52,510 nt of DNA, taken from positions 1 to 52,510 of the forward strand of contig JAJRSA010000004.1 of NCBI GenBank assembly GCA_024279035.1, given 5' to 3'. Each line of letters opens with the position of its first letter. Positions within the stretch are counted from its first letter, which is position 1. This DNA comes from Alphaproteobacteria bacterium. Lineage in GTDB: Bacteria; Pseudomonadota; Alphaproteobacteria; Micavibrionales; Micavibrionaceae. Shown in pieces: positions 28,957 to 38,045 of the stretch. Made by a program: the position numbers and the translations under genes. A model generated the notes under the pieces. That model made no database searches. It was not told the origin of the DNA and worked only from the letters and a program-made list of their open reading frames with translations.

Positions 28957-29041
28957 AATATTGATGTTAAGGTTATGAAAGAGATACGACCAAAATCATT
29001 CGTCAATCACAAAGCAATAGACCTCTGGAGGCCCTCCAATA

Positions 29042-29125
29042 AAATCTACAGAAAGCTCGCATCCTACTCTTTTGCCCTTGCAATACCACGGCTCAACAAA
29101 ATTCTTGGAAAGGTGTGACTCGCGT
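29042..29125 (+). repeat. Dispersed repeat R1, copy A
   Basis: About 85 bases ending CTTGGAAAGGTGTGACTCGCG. It is closely matched by 49284-49352 (inverted) and more loosely by 34367-34450 (direct). The family motif is CTCTTTTGCCC, then ACGGCT then AACAA. It is probably a fragment of an insertion element, because copy B is joined to transposase sequence. Confidence 0.75.
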
Positions 29126-29186
29126 GAAGTTTTGTAGTTATTCCAAAAAGATGGGGCGTAGAAAGATCTTTTTCGTGGCCAGAAAA

Positions 29187-29262
<76 letters not shown>

Positions 29263-29352
29263 ATTCTATAAAGACAAGCCCTTTTAGCAAACTAGAAATC
29301 ATTTGAAAAGTATTCTTTTTAAAATCTTTTGGAATATAGCTCCAGAGTTTTC

Positions 29353-29380
29353 TTGGCAAGTTACCCATCTATATTATAAG
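29353..29380 (+). promoter_or_regulatory. Candidate promoter for the dotM-dotL operon
   Basis: TTGGCA (29353-29358) and TATAAG (29375-29380) are 16 bases apart and about 45 bases before the dotM start at 29425. Confidence 0.4.
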
Positions 29381-29424
29381 ATGGTACAGAATATGAAATA
29401 GAAATTACAAATAAAGCGTAAAAA

Positions 29425-30651
29425 ATGGCAGACGGAAATGCAAACGGAAGTGATGATTGGGGGTGGGCTATTATCTGTGCCCTTTGCGTAATTGTTCTGT
29501 TTATTATTTGGCATTATTTTCACTATGATATTAGGAATAGTCTCCGTTGGATTCGATATGGAGAGATCTGGGTCATGTCATGGATTCTTCCTGATTCCTA
29601 TGGTGTGCCTTGGGGTGGGAACGTCTTAAATTTTGAGCAATGGTCAGAGGCCATTCCTAATTTTGGAAAAGAGCAGATAACAGGAGAAGTGAGCAAGCAA
29701 ATTGCAATGTTGGCCTTGTATCCTTTTCGCTGGATATACTCTGCTCTTTTTGTATTTATTGCATTGTGGTGTATGTTTAAAGGACCTAATACGCAATTTA
29801 GACGGACACATAATCTAGATACTTTGCTCAGATCACAAGCAAACACATTCCCATATATAGCCCCCTTTAAGGATTTTAATCCTTCCAATCAGCCTGCTCG
29901 TCCTCCAGGAGCACCAGTGCCTGCAGAGCTCCCTTCCTTCGCGGAAGCATTAGGGCCAGAGGAATGGTTGGTATATGAGGGTATTCCTGTCCCAGACAGA
30001 GAAGAGTCGGCAACATCAAGCACAGCAAAAGTTGATGCAGGCGTTGCAACAAAAGCATTTTCTAAACAGTTAGGGCGTCCATGGCGAGGATGGGCACATC
30101 TTCCGAACTACAAACAAGTTTTATTGGCATCATTTTGTCTGAAGTCTGTTCGTAAACGTGAAGAATCTGATGCTCTTTTAGGAGAACTCGCTCTTTCATG
30201 GACATATAAGAATGGCTTAAAAATTTCTAATTCACTCCTTAAAATAGCGAGATCAACCCTTAAAAATCGTGAAGTATCTGGTAAAGTCCTGTCTGTGTGC
30301 AACCAGCATGCTTATGAGAATACCGCTATGTTACGAGGGTTATTGGTGGCTCGAGATGAAGGAGGCGTTCTCTCTCCTTCTCAATTTGTATGGTTGAGAG
30401 CTCTTGACAGATCATTGTGGTATGCCCTGAATAATTTGGGGCGTCAGACATTTCATATGGAAGCTCTGGGGACAATGGCTCATTTTAGAGTTGAAAAATT
30501 AACCCAACGTCCCGTTTTAAGACCTCGTGTAGAGGATGCTGTGATGAAGATTACAGAATATATGTCATCTGAAAGAGCTCGTCCTATCCCACTGCTTGAC
30601 TACAGTCAATCTAAGAAAAAACGAGGCGTTAAAAAAGTAAAAGGAACATAA
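29425..30651 (+). CDS. icmP: Type IVB secretion protein DotM/IcmP
   Basis: A 408-residue inner-membrane protein of the type IV coupling complex (DotM/IcmP, TrbA in plasmids). It has a membrane helix at about residues 13-32 and a second hydrophobic pair near 91-115. A Pro/Ala-rich linker follows (about 150-170), then a cytoplasmic helical domain. In that domain, HAYENTAMLRGLLVARDEGG, LSPSQFVWLRALDRSLWYAL and HMEALGTMAHFRVEKLTQRP match the DotM core. In Legionella DotM works with DotL to recruit substrates. Here it opens a four-gene operon ending in a pilin-like gene. Confidence 0.88.
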   Translation: MADGNANGSDDWGWAIICALCVIVLFIIWHYFHYDIRNSLRWIRYGEIWVMSWILPDSYGVPWGGNVLNFEQWSEAIPNFGKEQITGEVSKQIAMLALYPFRWIYSALFVFIALWCMFKGPNTQFRRTHNLDTLLRSQANTFPYIAPFKDFNPSNQPARPPGAPVPAELPSFAEALGPEEWLVYEGIPVPDREESATSSTAKVDAGVATKAFSKQLGRPWRGWAHLPNYKQVLLASFCLKSVRKREESDALLGELALSWTYKNGLKISNSLLKIARSTLKNREVSGKVLSVCNQHAYENTAMLRGLLVARDEGGVLSPSQFVWLRALDRSLWYALNNLGRQTFHMEALGTMAHFRVEKLTQRPVLRPRVEDAVMKITEYMSSERARPIPLLDYSQSKKKRGVKKVKGT

Positions 30652-30668
30652 GTTTAGGAGAAAATATA

Positions 30669-31274
30669 ATGAGCACTATGATACAAAATATGACGGGCGG
30701 ATATAAATCTTCTGCAAAAATCGTGGCAGGAACACTTGTTTTGTCCTTACCAGATGCCCTTTCACCTGTTGTCTGGCGTATGGATTTAGGAACAGCAAAA
30801 TCCTCTGCCATTGAAGTGCGGGAAAATGAAACAGGACAGTATGATTTAATCCTTAAAACCCCAAAAGCAGATACTCATATTATCGCAGTCTATACCTTTA
30901 AGATCAAAGCTACACGGGCTTTAATGGTTATAACAAAAGCGATGGGAAAAGCAGATAGACAAATAGTGCCTAAAGGAGAAGAGCGTCAGCGTTACCTTCC
31001 TGTTCCTGTTCAAACACCTAAACTACGCATGAGTTTTGCACGAGGATTTTGGATATTCATTAAGTGTTTTCTCGCTTTATTTAGTATAATCCTTATCTTG
31101 ATAGGAGGCTTTGTTGTCGGAAAGTTGGTTATCTCGATGAATACACAGCTTTCAAATAATGCGGCGATGATGTCGCGTGGGACAGACTATTCTCCTGTCA
31201 CTCAAGCGCCTGCGCCTATACAAAAGAGGGTTGGTGAAGTTATGTCCGCAGATGAGTTTTTAAGGAAAAAATAA
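30669..31274 (+). CDS. Unknown membrane protein between dotM and dotL
   Basis: A 201-residue protein with a soluble N-terminal domain of about 120 residues (SSAKIVAGTLVLSLPDALSP, RMDLGTAKSSAIEVREN and ILKTPKADTHIIAVYTFKIK). One membrane helix (about 131-156) and a short Pro/Lys-rich tail follow. I do not recognise the family. It is tightly packed with its neighbours (17 and 7 base gaps; AGGAG before the ATG), so it is likely a component or accessory of the DotL-DotM coupling complex. That role is inferred only from position. Confidence 0.75.
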   Translation: MSTMIQNMTGGYKSSAKIVAGTLVLSLPDALSPVVWRMDLGTAKSSAIEVRENETGQYDLILKTPKADTHIIAVYTFKIKATRALMVITKAMGKADRQIVPKGEERQRYLPVPVQTPKLRMSFARGFWIFIKCFLALFSIILILIGGFVVGKLVISMNTQLSNNAAMMSRGTDYSPVTQAPAPIQKRVGEVMSADEFLRKK

Positions 31275-31281
31275 GAAAAAT

Positions 31282-33504
31282 ATGTCACTCGATCAAAGGA
31301 AATACGCAACCAACCATACAGATATCCTCAGGGATAATCGATCTTTTTGGATGCGCTCAGGAGAAGCGCTTGCTACGCCTAATTTAGTGGTATCCCTCTT
31401 TATGGTAATGGCAATGTCCATTCATTTTTTACCAGAATTAGTCGTTTTTACTGATTTTATTTTCATTTTGGGACTGGTGTACCTCTGGTGGCTTATGACA
31501 CGAGACCGAACCATTGTCTTTAAAATGCCTTATGGCTCTAAACACAAAGATGGAAATAATACAGGCCCTGGCCGAAATATGAAACCAGAAGGGATTTTGT
31601 ATCTTGGCAACCAACAAAAAACAAAAGAAGAAGTTTGGTTTACAAAATCAGATGCTAGTACACATGTTTTATATCTGGGAACAACGGGGTCTGGTAAAAC
31701 AGAAGGGTTGAAATCAATTGTAAGTAATGCCCTGTCTTGGGGGTCTGGATTTGTCTATATTGACGGGAAAGCCGATACGGACTTATGGTCAGGTTTGTCT
31801 TCCCTTGTGCGTCGTTTCGGACGAGATGATGATCTGATGGTCTTGAACTATATGACAGGAAATTCTGACACCAAAGCGCCTTCGAATTCAATGAATCCTT
31901 TTTCATCTGGATCTGCCTCTTATTTAACAAACATGCTTGTCTCCTTAATGCCAGATGCAGACGGTGACAATGCGATGTGGAAAGAGCGTGCTGTGGCACT
32001 TGTTGGGACAATTATGCCCGCCCTTACATGGAAACGAGATCATCAGGACACACCACTCAATGTGACAACGATTCGTCAGTTCTTACAGCTTAATAACATT
32101 ATTAAACTCTCGCGTGAGGAAGGGATTCCCGAGAATTTGACAGCAGGGGTCAAAGGATATCTTGAAACCCTCCCTGGATATAATGATGCAGCGTGGGATG
32201 ATGAAGGAAAAGAAAAGCCTGCTGCCCCTGGACAAGCACCAATTGATCAAACAACAGCACATCAACAGCATGGATATTTGTCTATGCAGTTTACGCGCTC
32301 TCTCCAATCTTTGGGAGATGAGTATGGGTATATTTTTGATGCGGAATATGCAGATGTAAATATGGTCGATGTTGTTTTGAATCGTCGGATTATGGTTGTT
32401 TTAATTCCCGCCCTTGAAAAATCAAGTGATGAGATTGCCAATCTTGGTAAGATTGTCTCTGCAACGATTAAGGGGATGATGGGATCCTCTTTAGGGGCGA
32501 GTGTTGAGGGCTCATCGGAAACCGTCATTGAGAACAAACCCACCAATTCTGCAACACCTTTTGTTGTTGTATTTGATGAGGTTGGATATTATACAGCCGC
32601 TGGGATGGCAGTTATGGCCGCACAAGCGCGTTCTCTTGGGTTTAGCCTTGTCTTCTCAGCACAGGATCTCCCTGCTCTTGAAAAGCGCGTGAAAGAAGAA
32701 GCGCGTTCTATTACAGCGAACTGTAACATTAAGATTTTTGGGAAACTGGAAGACCCTACACAAACCAAAGAATTTTTTGAAAAAACAGTTGGGGAATCAA
32801 TGGTCACAGAGGTTACTGCACTACAAGTGAACCAGTCTGGGCTGTCAAAGACATATTACGGAGGGGATCAAGCGTCTGTTCAAATAAGACAAAACGCAGA
32901 CTATAATAGTTTGAAAGATTTTAAAGAAGGAGAAGCTATCATTTGTTTTGGAAATACAGTTGCAGATGTCAATATGTATTATTCTAATCCAGGGCATGCC
33001 AAAGCCATGCGTGTTACCCGTTTTATGCCTCTTCCCCCTCATAATAAAGAGCTTTTGAAGCATGCCTCTGCCATTCCTACACTGCGGGATCGTATGGTGA
33101 AGAAAAACTGGACGGCCATAAAAGCCGCCGTCACAGCAGATGTTCCAGACGTTATTGCTACTTTGACAAAAGGGTATAAAAAACATGGAAAAACAACAGA
33201 TAACCCCATTGATCGCTCCATTTTTTCTATTGTCGAAACCTATGCAAAAGATAATCCTATAGATATGAGCTCTCCCCCTGTGGAATCTTCTCCCCCACAA
33301 AAAGAGAAAAATAATCCTTCATCCTCTTCCACAGGAGAAACCCCAATGGGCGTTTTCTCGAAGGAGAAAACAGAAACTCACTTAGATCAAACTCAAAAAC
33401 AAGGACAAACAAAGATAAAAGCAGATTCACAGGCCCTTGAGATATTGAAAAAGTCAGGGAAAGACAGCTCTAAATCTTTATTTAAGGACAAAGAGGATGT
33501 ATAA
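31282..33504 (+). CDS. icmO: Type IVB coupling ATPase DotL/IcmO
   Basis: A 740-residue coupling protein that delivers substrates to the type IVB channel. Two N-terminal membrane helices (about 33-50 and 54-72) are followed by the VirD4/TraG-like ATPase. Walker A is GTTGSGKT at 133-140, Walker B is FVVVFDEVGYY with Asp432-Glu433, and YGYIFDAEYADVNMVDVVLN and IMVVLIPALEKSSDEIANLG are strongly DotL-specific. The C-terminal 80-100 residues are Ser/Pro/Lys-rich and disordered-looking, as where Legionella DotL binds adaptors. The end overlaps the pilin-like gene by eight bases. Confidence 0.93.
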   Translation: MSLDQRKYATNHTDILRDNRSFWMRSGEALATPNLVVSLFMVMAMSIHFLPELVVFTDFIFILGLVYLWWLMTRDRTIVFKMPYGSKHKDGNNTGPGRNMKPEGILYLGNQQKTKEEVWFTKSDASTHVLYLGTTGSGKTEGLKSIVSNALSWGSGFVYIDGKADTDLWSGLSSLVRRFGRDDDLMVLNYMTGNSDTKAPSNSMNPFSSGSASYLTNMLVSLMPDADGDNAMWKERAVALVGTIMPALTWKRDHQDTPLNVTTIRQFLQLNNIIKLSREEGIPENLTAGVKGYLETLPGYNDAAWDDEGKEKPAAPGQAPIDQTTAHQQHGYLSMQFTRSLQSLGDEYGYIFDAEYADVNMVDVVLNRRIMVVLIPALEKSSDEIANLGKIVSATIKGMMGSSLGASVEGSSETVIENKPTNSATPFVVVFDEVGYYTAAGMAVMAAQARSLGFSLVFSAQDLPALEKRVKEEARSITANCNIKIFGKLEDPTQTKEFFEKTVGESMVTEVTALQVNQSGLSKTYYGGDQASVQIRQNADYNSLKDFKEGEAIICFGNTVADVNMYYSNPGHAKAMRVTRFMPLPPHNKELLKHASAIPTLRDRMVKKNWTAIKAAVTADVPDVIATLTKGYKKHGKTTDNPIDRSIFSIVETYAKDNPIDMSSPPVESSPPQKEKNNPSSSSTGETPMGVFSKEKTETHLDQTQKQGQTKIKADSQALEILKKSGKDSSKSLFKDKEDV

Positions 33505-34177
33505 AAAACTTGATGGGCACAATAATGAACGAGGAAATGCTCTCTTTATTATTCTGATTACGATTGCACTTTTTGTAGCACTTTCCTACACCTTTACACA
33601 ATCAATGGATACAGGAGCTGAAACAGTAACACAGGGACAAAATATATTATCTACCTCAGAAATATTAGATTATGCCAAGGACATTGAACGCGCCGTTCAT
33701 CGTATAAGCGCTAAAGAATGTTCAGAATCAGACATAAATTTTGATAATCCTGTGGTGGCAGGATATACGAATGCGTCTGCACCTGTTGATAATTCTTGTG
33801 ATATCTTTGATACAAATGGGGGCGGGTTAATATGGCAGTCCCCTTCAAATGATCTCAATGACGGATCGGAATGGATTGTCAACGGGACAATTCGAATGTT
33901 GAATTTGGGAAGCGCTGTGTCCGAGTTAGTTATCCTCCTCCCTAATTTAACACAGGAGAGATGTATTCAGCTTAATAATCGTTTAAATATTGATAATCCT
34001 GCAAATGTTCCTCCCAAAGGAGACGATGCATTTACAAAAGGAAAATTCACAGGAAGCTTTAGTGTCGCTGACGATATTGGTGGATTTGATACAGAAATTC
34101 TAGATAAAACAACCTATTGTTTCTGGGAAGAGACACCAGATCTGTACCACTTTATACACACTTTAATTATAAGATAA
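33497..34177 (+). CDS. Pilin-like protein associated with dotL
   Basis: A 226-residue protein with a short positively charged leader (to about residue 13, ERG) followed directly by a hydrophobic helix NALFIILITIALFVALSYTF. This is the layout of type IV pilin-like or TadE-like proteins. The mature domain contains several Cys residues (KECSESD, NSCDIFD, ERCIQLN, TYCFWEE), which could form disulfides. The usual Glu5 is not seen. It overlaps dotL by eight bases, so it belongs to the operon. I infer an envelope-located structural or accessory role. Confidence 0.7.
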   Translation: MYKKLDGHNNERGNALFIILITIALFVALSYTFTQSMDTGAETVTQGQNILSTSEILDYAKDIERAVHRISAKECSESDINFDNPVVAGYTNASAPVDNSCDIFDTNGGGLIWQSPSNDLNDGSEWIVNGTIRMLNLGSAVSELVILLPNLTQERCIQLNNRLNIDNPANVPPKGDDAFTKGKFTGSFSVADDIGGFDTEILDKTTYCFWEETPDLYHFIHTLIIR

Positions 34178-34205
34178 GGAAGAGCATAGCTTACGTGTTT
34201 AGTTC

Positions 34206-34367
34206 CTAAATCATCTGGGATGGATTAAAATGGAACACTTCTAATTTTTGTTCATAAATTTCTATTATTTTGTCATAGGGTGACTTGTATTTCAAGGCCT
34301 TCAGTGGGCGCTGGAAATTATAGGCCAGCATATAAGCCATGAGGTGTTTTTTGAGGCTCTCAAATAA
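34206..34367 (-). pseudogene. IS481-like transposase, C-terminal fragment
   Basis: The minus strand reads LFESLKKHLMAYMLAYNFQR, then PLKALKYKSPYDKIIE, and ends NPSQMI with a stop at 34206-34208. AYNFxRxLKxLKxxxPYxxI is the typical end of integrase-core (rve) IS481-type transposases. The N-terminal and catalytic parts are missing. It joins repeat copy B directly. Confidence 0.75.
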
Positions 34368-34450
34368 GATTTATAGAAAGATTATATTCACCTCTTTTGC
34401 CCTGCAATTTCACGGCTTAACAAGGTTTTTGGACAGTTGAGACTCGCGTT
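34367..34450 (+). repeat. Dispersed repeat R1, copy B
   Basis: A diverged copy of the R1 repeat, with CTCTTTTGCCCTGCAATTTC and GAGACTCGCG, in the same direction as copy A. Together copies A and B flank the tRNA-Thr and dotM-dotL segment. The similarity extends a few bases into the transposase fragment. Confidence 0.7.
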
Positions 34451-34454
34451 ATAT

Positions 34455-35006
34455 TTAAAAAAGATCCATCTTCTCAATTTCTTGTTCGGCCTCTTCTAAC
34501 ATTTTATCAATGGAGATATGGCGTGTTCCGCCTTCCCACACAAGTCCTCCTTGATCTATAACGCGAATCATTGAAGAGCTATACCCGTCTCGCCCTATTT
34601 CAATATGCCCATCACCAATCCAACAGGCCAGATTAGGATAACGATCTGCAAAAGAATCTTCTTCAGAAGACGGGGGGAGTTTTATATTTTTTTGTGTTAT
34701 TTCAATCTCTTGAATAGGGGTGTTCATTAAAAATAATCCTGTTGCCACCGCGTGTTTACAAAACCCCCATCCATTCATAGCTGGACATGTACATCCCGCC
34801 TCGAAGTCATTGTCTTCTGACACCGTAAAATCCACACGATACACATGCGAGCCCCTCACTTCTGCAATCACTTTATGAGCACTATAAAATACAAGATTCA
34901 CATGGTCCAGATGATAATAATTAGCCCCACGGGCATAGACTTTGTCTCCTGCAAGCTCAAGGAGCTCTTTTTTAGATAAAAGAGACTGTAAGGATGGTTT
35001 TGTCAT
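34455..35006 (-). CDS. SWIM zinc-finger protein
   Basis: A 183-residue protein whose N-terminal half resembles SWIM-family proteins (LAGDKVYARGANYYHLDHV). The CxCx(n)CxH motif is visible as CTCPAMNGWGFCKH near residues 71-84. SWIM domains bind zinc and usually contact DNA or protein, often beside helicases; none is adjacent here. The C-terminal half (GDGHIEIGRDGYSSSMIRVI) is not recognised. It sits next to the mobile-element junction at 34450, so it may belong to either side of the insertion. Confidence 0.75.
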   Translation of the reverse strand: MTKPSLQSLLSKKELLELAGDKVYARGANYYHLDHVNLVFYSAHKVIAEVRGSHVYRVDFTVSEDNDFEAGCTCPAMNGWGFCKHAVATGLFLMNTPIQEIEITQKNIKLPPSSEEDSFADRYPNLACWIGDGHIEIGRDGYSSSMIRVIDQGGLVWEGGTRHISIDKMLEEAEQEIEKMDLF

Positions 35007-35060
35007 ATAAATCTCATAGATCTAGTTCAGTGATCCTCCATTTTCCAAATATCCCCTGAC

Positions 35061-35534
35061 TCATGGTGTTAAAGACTCAAGCATGGAGTCAAAGGCAGGC
35101 TTTTCTGGCTCTTGTGTAACCTCCTCTTCACTCTTTGGCTTCTCTCCTATGCAATTGAGCAACCACACATCATAGATAGGGTGATCCATAGCAGACAGAG
35201 ACGGCGAAGAGGCAAACATCCAGCCACTAAAGACCCATTTTGAGTCTTCCTCTTTTTTAGAAGATTTTTCCCAGACTTGTACAAAGGCCGCAGACTCAAG
35301 TTTATCAATGGGTGCAGGCTTACGACAGGCTTGAACCTTCATGTAAATTTTTCCAAATTTGGCGGGTTGTCCAACTTTCACCTTAAACGTCGTGGCTTCG
35401 GCTGTTATTTTATCCAACGCGCGCAACTCTGCTTCTGGGTAATCATACCATATGATGGATTTATCCTGCTCTTGTGCAAAGGAAGATCCCGCACCCAGAA
35501 TTAAAAAAGAGAGGAGAACACTCCATATTCTCAT
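35061..35534 (-). CDS. DUF2155 domain-containing exported protein
   Basis: A 157-residue protein with a signal peptide (residues 1-20, ending SSFAQ). It has the DUF2155 pattern: LRALDKITAEATTFKVKVGQ, LQ/VQACRKP, AAFVQVWE and FSGWMFASSPSLSAMDHPIY, then DVWLLNC. The family is common in alphaproteobacteria, where it usually follows mlaD-like and NDUFA12 genes, as here. Its function is unknown; location is periplasmic. It starts 5 bases after mlaD. Confidence 0.88.
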   Translation of the reverse strand: MRIWSVLLSFLILGAGSSFAQEQDKSIIWYDYPEAELRALDKITAEATTFKVKVGQPAKFGKIYMKVQACRKPAPIDKLESAAFVQVWEKSSKKEEDSKWVFSGWMFASSPSLSAMDHPIYDVWLLNCIGEKPKSEEEVTQEPEKPAFDSMLESLTP

Positions 35535-35539
35535 GAAAA

Positions 35540-35995
35540 CTACTCTTCTTTATCACTCTTCATAGAGAAAATGAACTGTCCTAAGAGCTGTTCAAGATTT
35601 TGAGGTGCTTGGGTAAACTCAACACGTCCTCCCTGTGTCAAAAGATCTTCTGAGGCTCCGGGCTCTAACAACATAAAGCGCCCCCCCAGCAAGCTTTCAC
35701 TAGAGATCAACGCAGCGGTATCATCTGGAATGGAAATTCCATCAGAGATCTTCATGCTCACACGGGCAAGATAGCTATCAGATTGAAGAGTTACATCGGC
35801 AACTTCTCCAACTTTGACGCCAGAAATTTGAACCTCATCTCCAATTTGCAATCCCCCAATGCCTACAAAATCAGCATGAATGATGTATCCTTCTCCCGAA
35901 GAGAAATTCCCCATCTTGGTTGCAAAAGATAAAAACCCGATAGCAACCACAAGAACAACAGCCCCTAAAATTGTTTCAAACCCATTTCTTTTCAT
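35540..35995 (-). CDS. mlaD: Outer-membrane lipid asymmetry protein MlaD
   Basis: A 151-residue MCE-domain protein with one N-terminal helix (ETILGAVVLVVAIGFLSFAT). The MCE motifs are GLQIGDEVQISGVKVGEVAD and SLLGGRFMLLEPGAS. It is the substrate-binding subunit of the Mla ABC phospholipid transporter, anchored in the inner membrane and facing the periplasm. The other mla genes are not in the window. It is the middle gene of the NDUFA12-mlaD-DUF2155 operon. Confidence 0.9.
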   Translation of the reverse strand: MKRNGFETILGAVVLVVAIGFLSFATKMGNFSSGEGYIIHADFVGIGGLQIGDEVQISGVKVGEVADVTLQSDSYLARVSMKISDGISIPDDTAALISSESLLGGRFMLLEPGASEDLLTQGGRVEFTQAPQNLEQLLGQFIFSMKSDKEE

Positions 35996-36014
35996 GTCTT
36001 TTTATCCTTCTTGT

Positions 36015-36410
36015 TTATTGTGGAGGGCTCCATGCTTCATAATCCCCTGTTGCTTTCTCTCGAACACCTCCTGAAAGGATATGTCCTTTCGGATGGTACG
36101 CTTTATCTGTTCCTGTCATATTCGCCTGATGAGGCTTTTGCCATGACCGTCGAAAAGATTCCCCTTTTTCATCTGGCAAAACATCCGTTTGATGATGTAA
36201 CCATCCATGCCATTCTGGAGGCACATTCGAGGCCTCAGGGGTCTCCTTATACATGACCCAACGTCGAGAATGAGTATACCCTTTTCTTGCCTTCGCCTGA
36301 AAATACTTATTCTCATATTGATCTGTGCCCATATGCGTGGCGCGACTCAAAAACGTGACCACATGAATATGGACTGGCGAGAGACAGCTAAATAGGCTAA
36401 ACAATCCCAT
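36015..36410 (-). CDS. NDUFA12-like NADH:ubiquinone oxidoreductase subunit
   Basis: A 131-residue homologue of the B17.2/NDUFA12 accessory subunit of complex I, found in alphaproteobacteria and mitochondria. Seen: GTDQYENKYFQAKA, SRRWVMYKETPEASNVPPEW, HGWLHHQTDVLPDE and an ending YEAWSPP. The start at 36410 (MGLFSLF) is preferred. An upstream in-frame ATG at 36488 would overlap the divergent trpB start. The genes for core complex I are not in the window. Confidence 0.9.
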   Translation of the reverse strand: MGLFSLFSCLSPVHIHVVTFLSRATHMGTDQYENKYFQAKARKGYTHSRRWVMYKETPEASNVPPEWHGWLHHQTDVLPDEKGESFRRSWQKPHQANMTGTDKAYHPKGHILSGGVREKATGDYEAWSPPQ

Positions 36411-36487
36411 GGCTATAGACTTCCTATCCGATTGGGTTTCATATTCGTGTTTCTTTGATACGATAAAACAAGGGTTAAAACAAGACA

Positions 36488-37699
36488 ATGATTAAAAACA
36501 CAAACGCAAAAACATCTCCTGACGAAAATGGACATTTTGGAGCGTATGGGGGACGCTATGTTGCAGAAACCCTGATGCCTCTTATTTTGGAAGTTGAAGA
36601 GCATTGGACAAAAGCCAAAAATGACCCCAAATTCTGGGCAGAGTTTGATGTATTAGCCAAAGATTATATAGGACGTCCGTCCCCTCTTTATCTTGCAAAA
36701 GAAACCACAAAAGACCTTGGAGGCGCGAAAGTTTATTTCAAACGCGATGAGCTCAATCACACAGGGGCACATAAAATCAACCACTGTATTGGACAAATTC
36801 TGCTTGCAAAACAGATGGGTAAGAAAAAAATCATTGCTGAAACAGGAGCTGGACAGCATGGCGTCGCAACAGCAACAGTGTGTGCTTTGTTTAAAATGCC
36901 CTGCACTGTTTTTATGGGGGCAGAAGACATTGAGCGCCAGAAACCAAATGTTTTTCGTATGCGCCTTCTTGGCGCAGAGATTATCTCTGTGACCTCGGGA
37001 TCAGGGACATTAAAAGATGCAATGAATGAAGCGTTGCGCCATTGGGTTGCACATGTGCACGATACGTACTATCTCATCGGGACAGTCGCAGGCCCTCACC
37101 CTTATCCTGAAATGGTACGTGATTTTCAATCCGTGATAGGGAAAGAAGCCAAAGAGCAATTGATGGAGAAGGAAGGACGCCTGCCTGATTCTCTGGTGGC
37201 ATGCATTGGCGGAGGATCGAATGCCATGGGACTCTTTCATCCCTTTATCGAAAACAAAGAGGTCACCATTTATGGGGTTGAAGCAGGTGGCCACGGTGTT
37301 GATACAGACAAACATGCTGCGAGTATCACAGGAGGCTCCTCAGGCATTCTTCACGGCATGAAAAGTTATTTCCTCCAAGATAAAGACGGACAAATTCAAG
37401 AAGCCCACTCTATTTCTGCAGGACTGGATTACCCTGGCATTGGTCCCGAGCACGCATGGCTCCACGATCATAAACGAGTCAATTACGTCTCTGTCACCGA
37501 CGAAGAAGCCCTTGAGGCTTTCCAATATCTCTCCCGCATGGAAGGGATAATCCCAGCCCTCGAGCCTGCTCATGCCTTCGCCCATATAATGAAACTCGCC
37601 CCCACATTGCCCAAAGATCATATCATGATCATGAATCTGTGTGGCCGAGGGGATAAGGACATTTTCACAGTGGCAGAAAAACTGGGTGTGGAGATATAA
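36488..37699 (+). CDS. trpB: Tryptophan synthase beta subunit
   Basis: PLP enzyme that condenses indole with serine. The 403-residue protein has [15 protein letters not shown] at the start, the PLP lysine in [28 protein letters not shown], the phosphate-binding GGGSNAMG, and [16 protein letters not shown] near the end. It lacks the usual partner trpA next to it; a repeat and rlmE follow instead. It is divergent from the NDUFA12 operon, with the promoters in about 80 shared bases. Confidence 0.96.
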   Translation: MIKNTNAKTSPDENGHFGAYGGRYVAETLMPLILEVEEHWTKAKNDPKFWAEFDVLAKDYIGRPSPLYLAKETTKDLGGAKVYFKRDELNHTGAHKINHCIGQILLAKQMGKKKIIAETGAGQHGVATATVCALFKMPCTVFMGAEDIERQKPNVFRMRLLGAEIISVTSGSGTLKDAMNEALRHWVAHVHDTYYLIGTVAGPHPYPEMVRDFQSVIGKEAKEQLMEKEGRLPDSLVACIGGGSNAMGLFHPFIENKEVTIYGVEAGGHGVDTDKHAASITGGSSGILHGMKSYFLQDKDGQIQEAHSISAGLDYPGIGPEHAWLHDHKRVNYVSVTDEEALEAFQYLSRMEGIIPALEPAHAFAHIMKLAPTLPKDHIMIMNLCGRGDKDIFTVAEKLGVEI

Positions 37700-37767
37700 T
37701 GATGTGGCTACATCACTAAGACTGATTGGATTTCCTTCAATCTTCTGTTCTATGAACCATAATTAGC

Positions 37768-37865
37768 ATTAGTTGTTTAATCCTCCTTTGTGAGTGTTTT
37801 TTTCACTCCCATGGAATCAGATTTCCTCCCCTTTGGGCCTTAATTTAAAAAGTTGCGACTGGTGT
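37768..37865 (+). repeat. Dispersed repeat X
   Basis: TTAGTTGTTTAATCC at the start and CCCCTTTGGG, AATTTAAAAAGTTG and ACTGGTGT at the end are shared with 44818-44890 in the same orientation, with a different middle. It contains a small GAGTG/CACTC hairpin. It looks like an insertion-element end and directly abuts the second 140-bp element. Confidence 0.5.
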
Positions 37866-38005
37866 TATAGTCGTTTAGAATAAGAACAAGGCATTCTTAT
37901 TCTAAACTGCGTTCAAGCCACGCAGGCTTTCGGCGGACTCCCGCCGCCTCGCAGTCGCTCGGGTGATCTTCAAAGAATGTACTATTCTTAATGAAAATGA
38001 CTATA
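37866..38005. repeat. 140-bp MITE-like repeat, copy 2
   Basis: This is the better-preserved copy, inverted relative to copy 1. It has perfect 7-base terminal repeats (TATAGTC at the left, GACTATA at the right) and an internal perfect palindrome of TTTAGAATAAGAA with TTCTTATTCTAAA. The GC-rich core is shared with copy 1. TA-rich ends would suit mobilisation by an IS630/mariner-type transposase, though none is visible in the window. It lies between convergent trpB and rlmE. Confidence 0.8.
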
Positions 38006-38045
38006 ATTCAGATGTTTTTGCATTAAAGCTAAAAAAATGTAGAGG

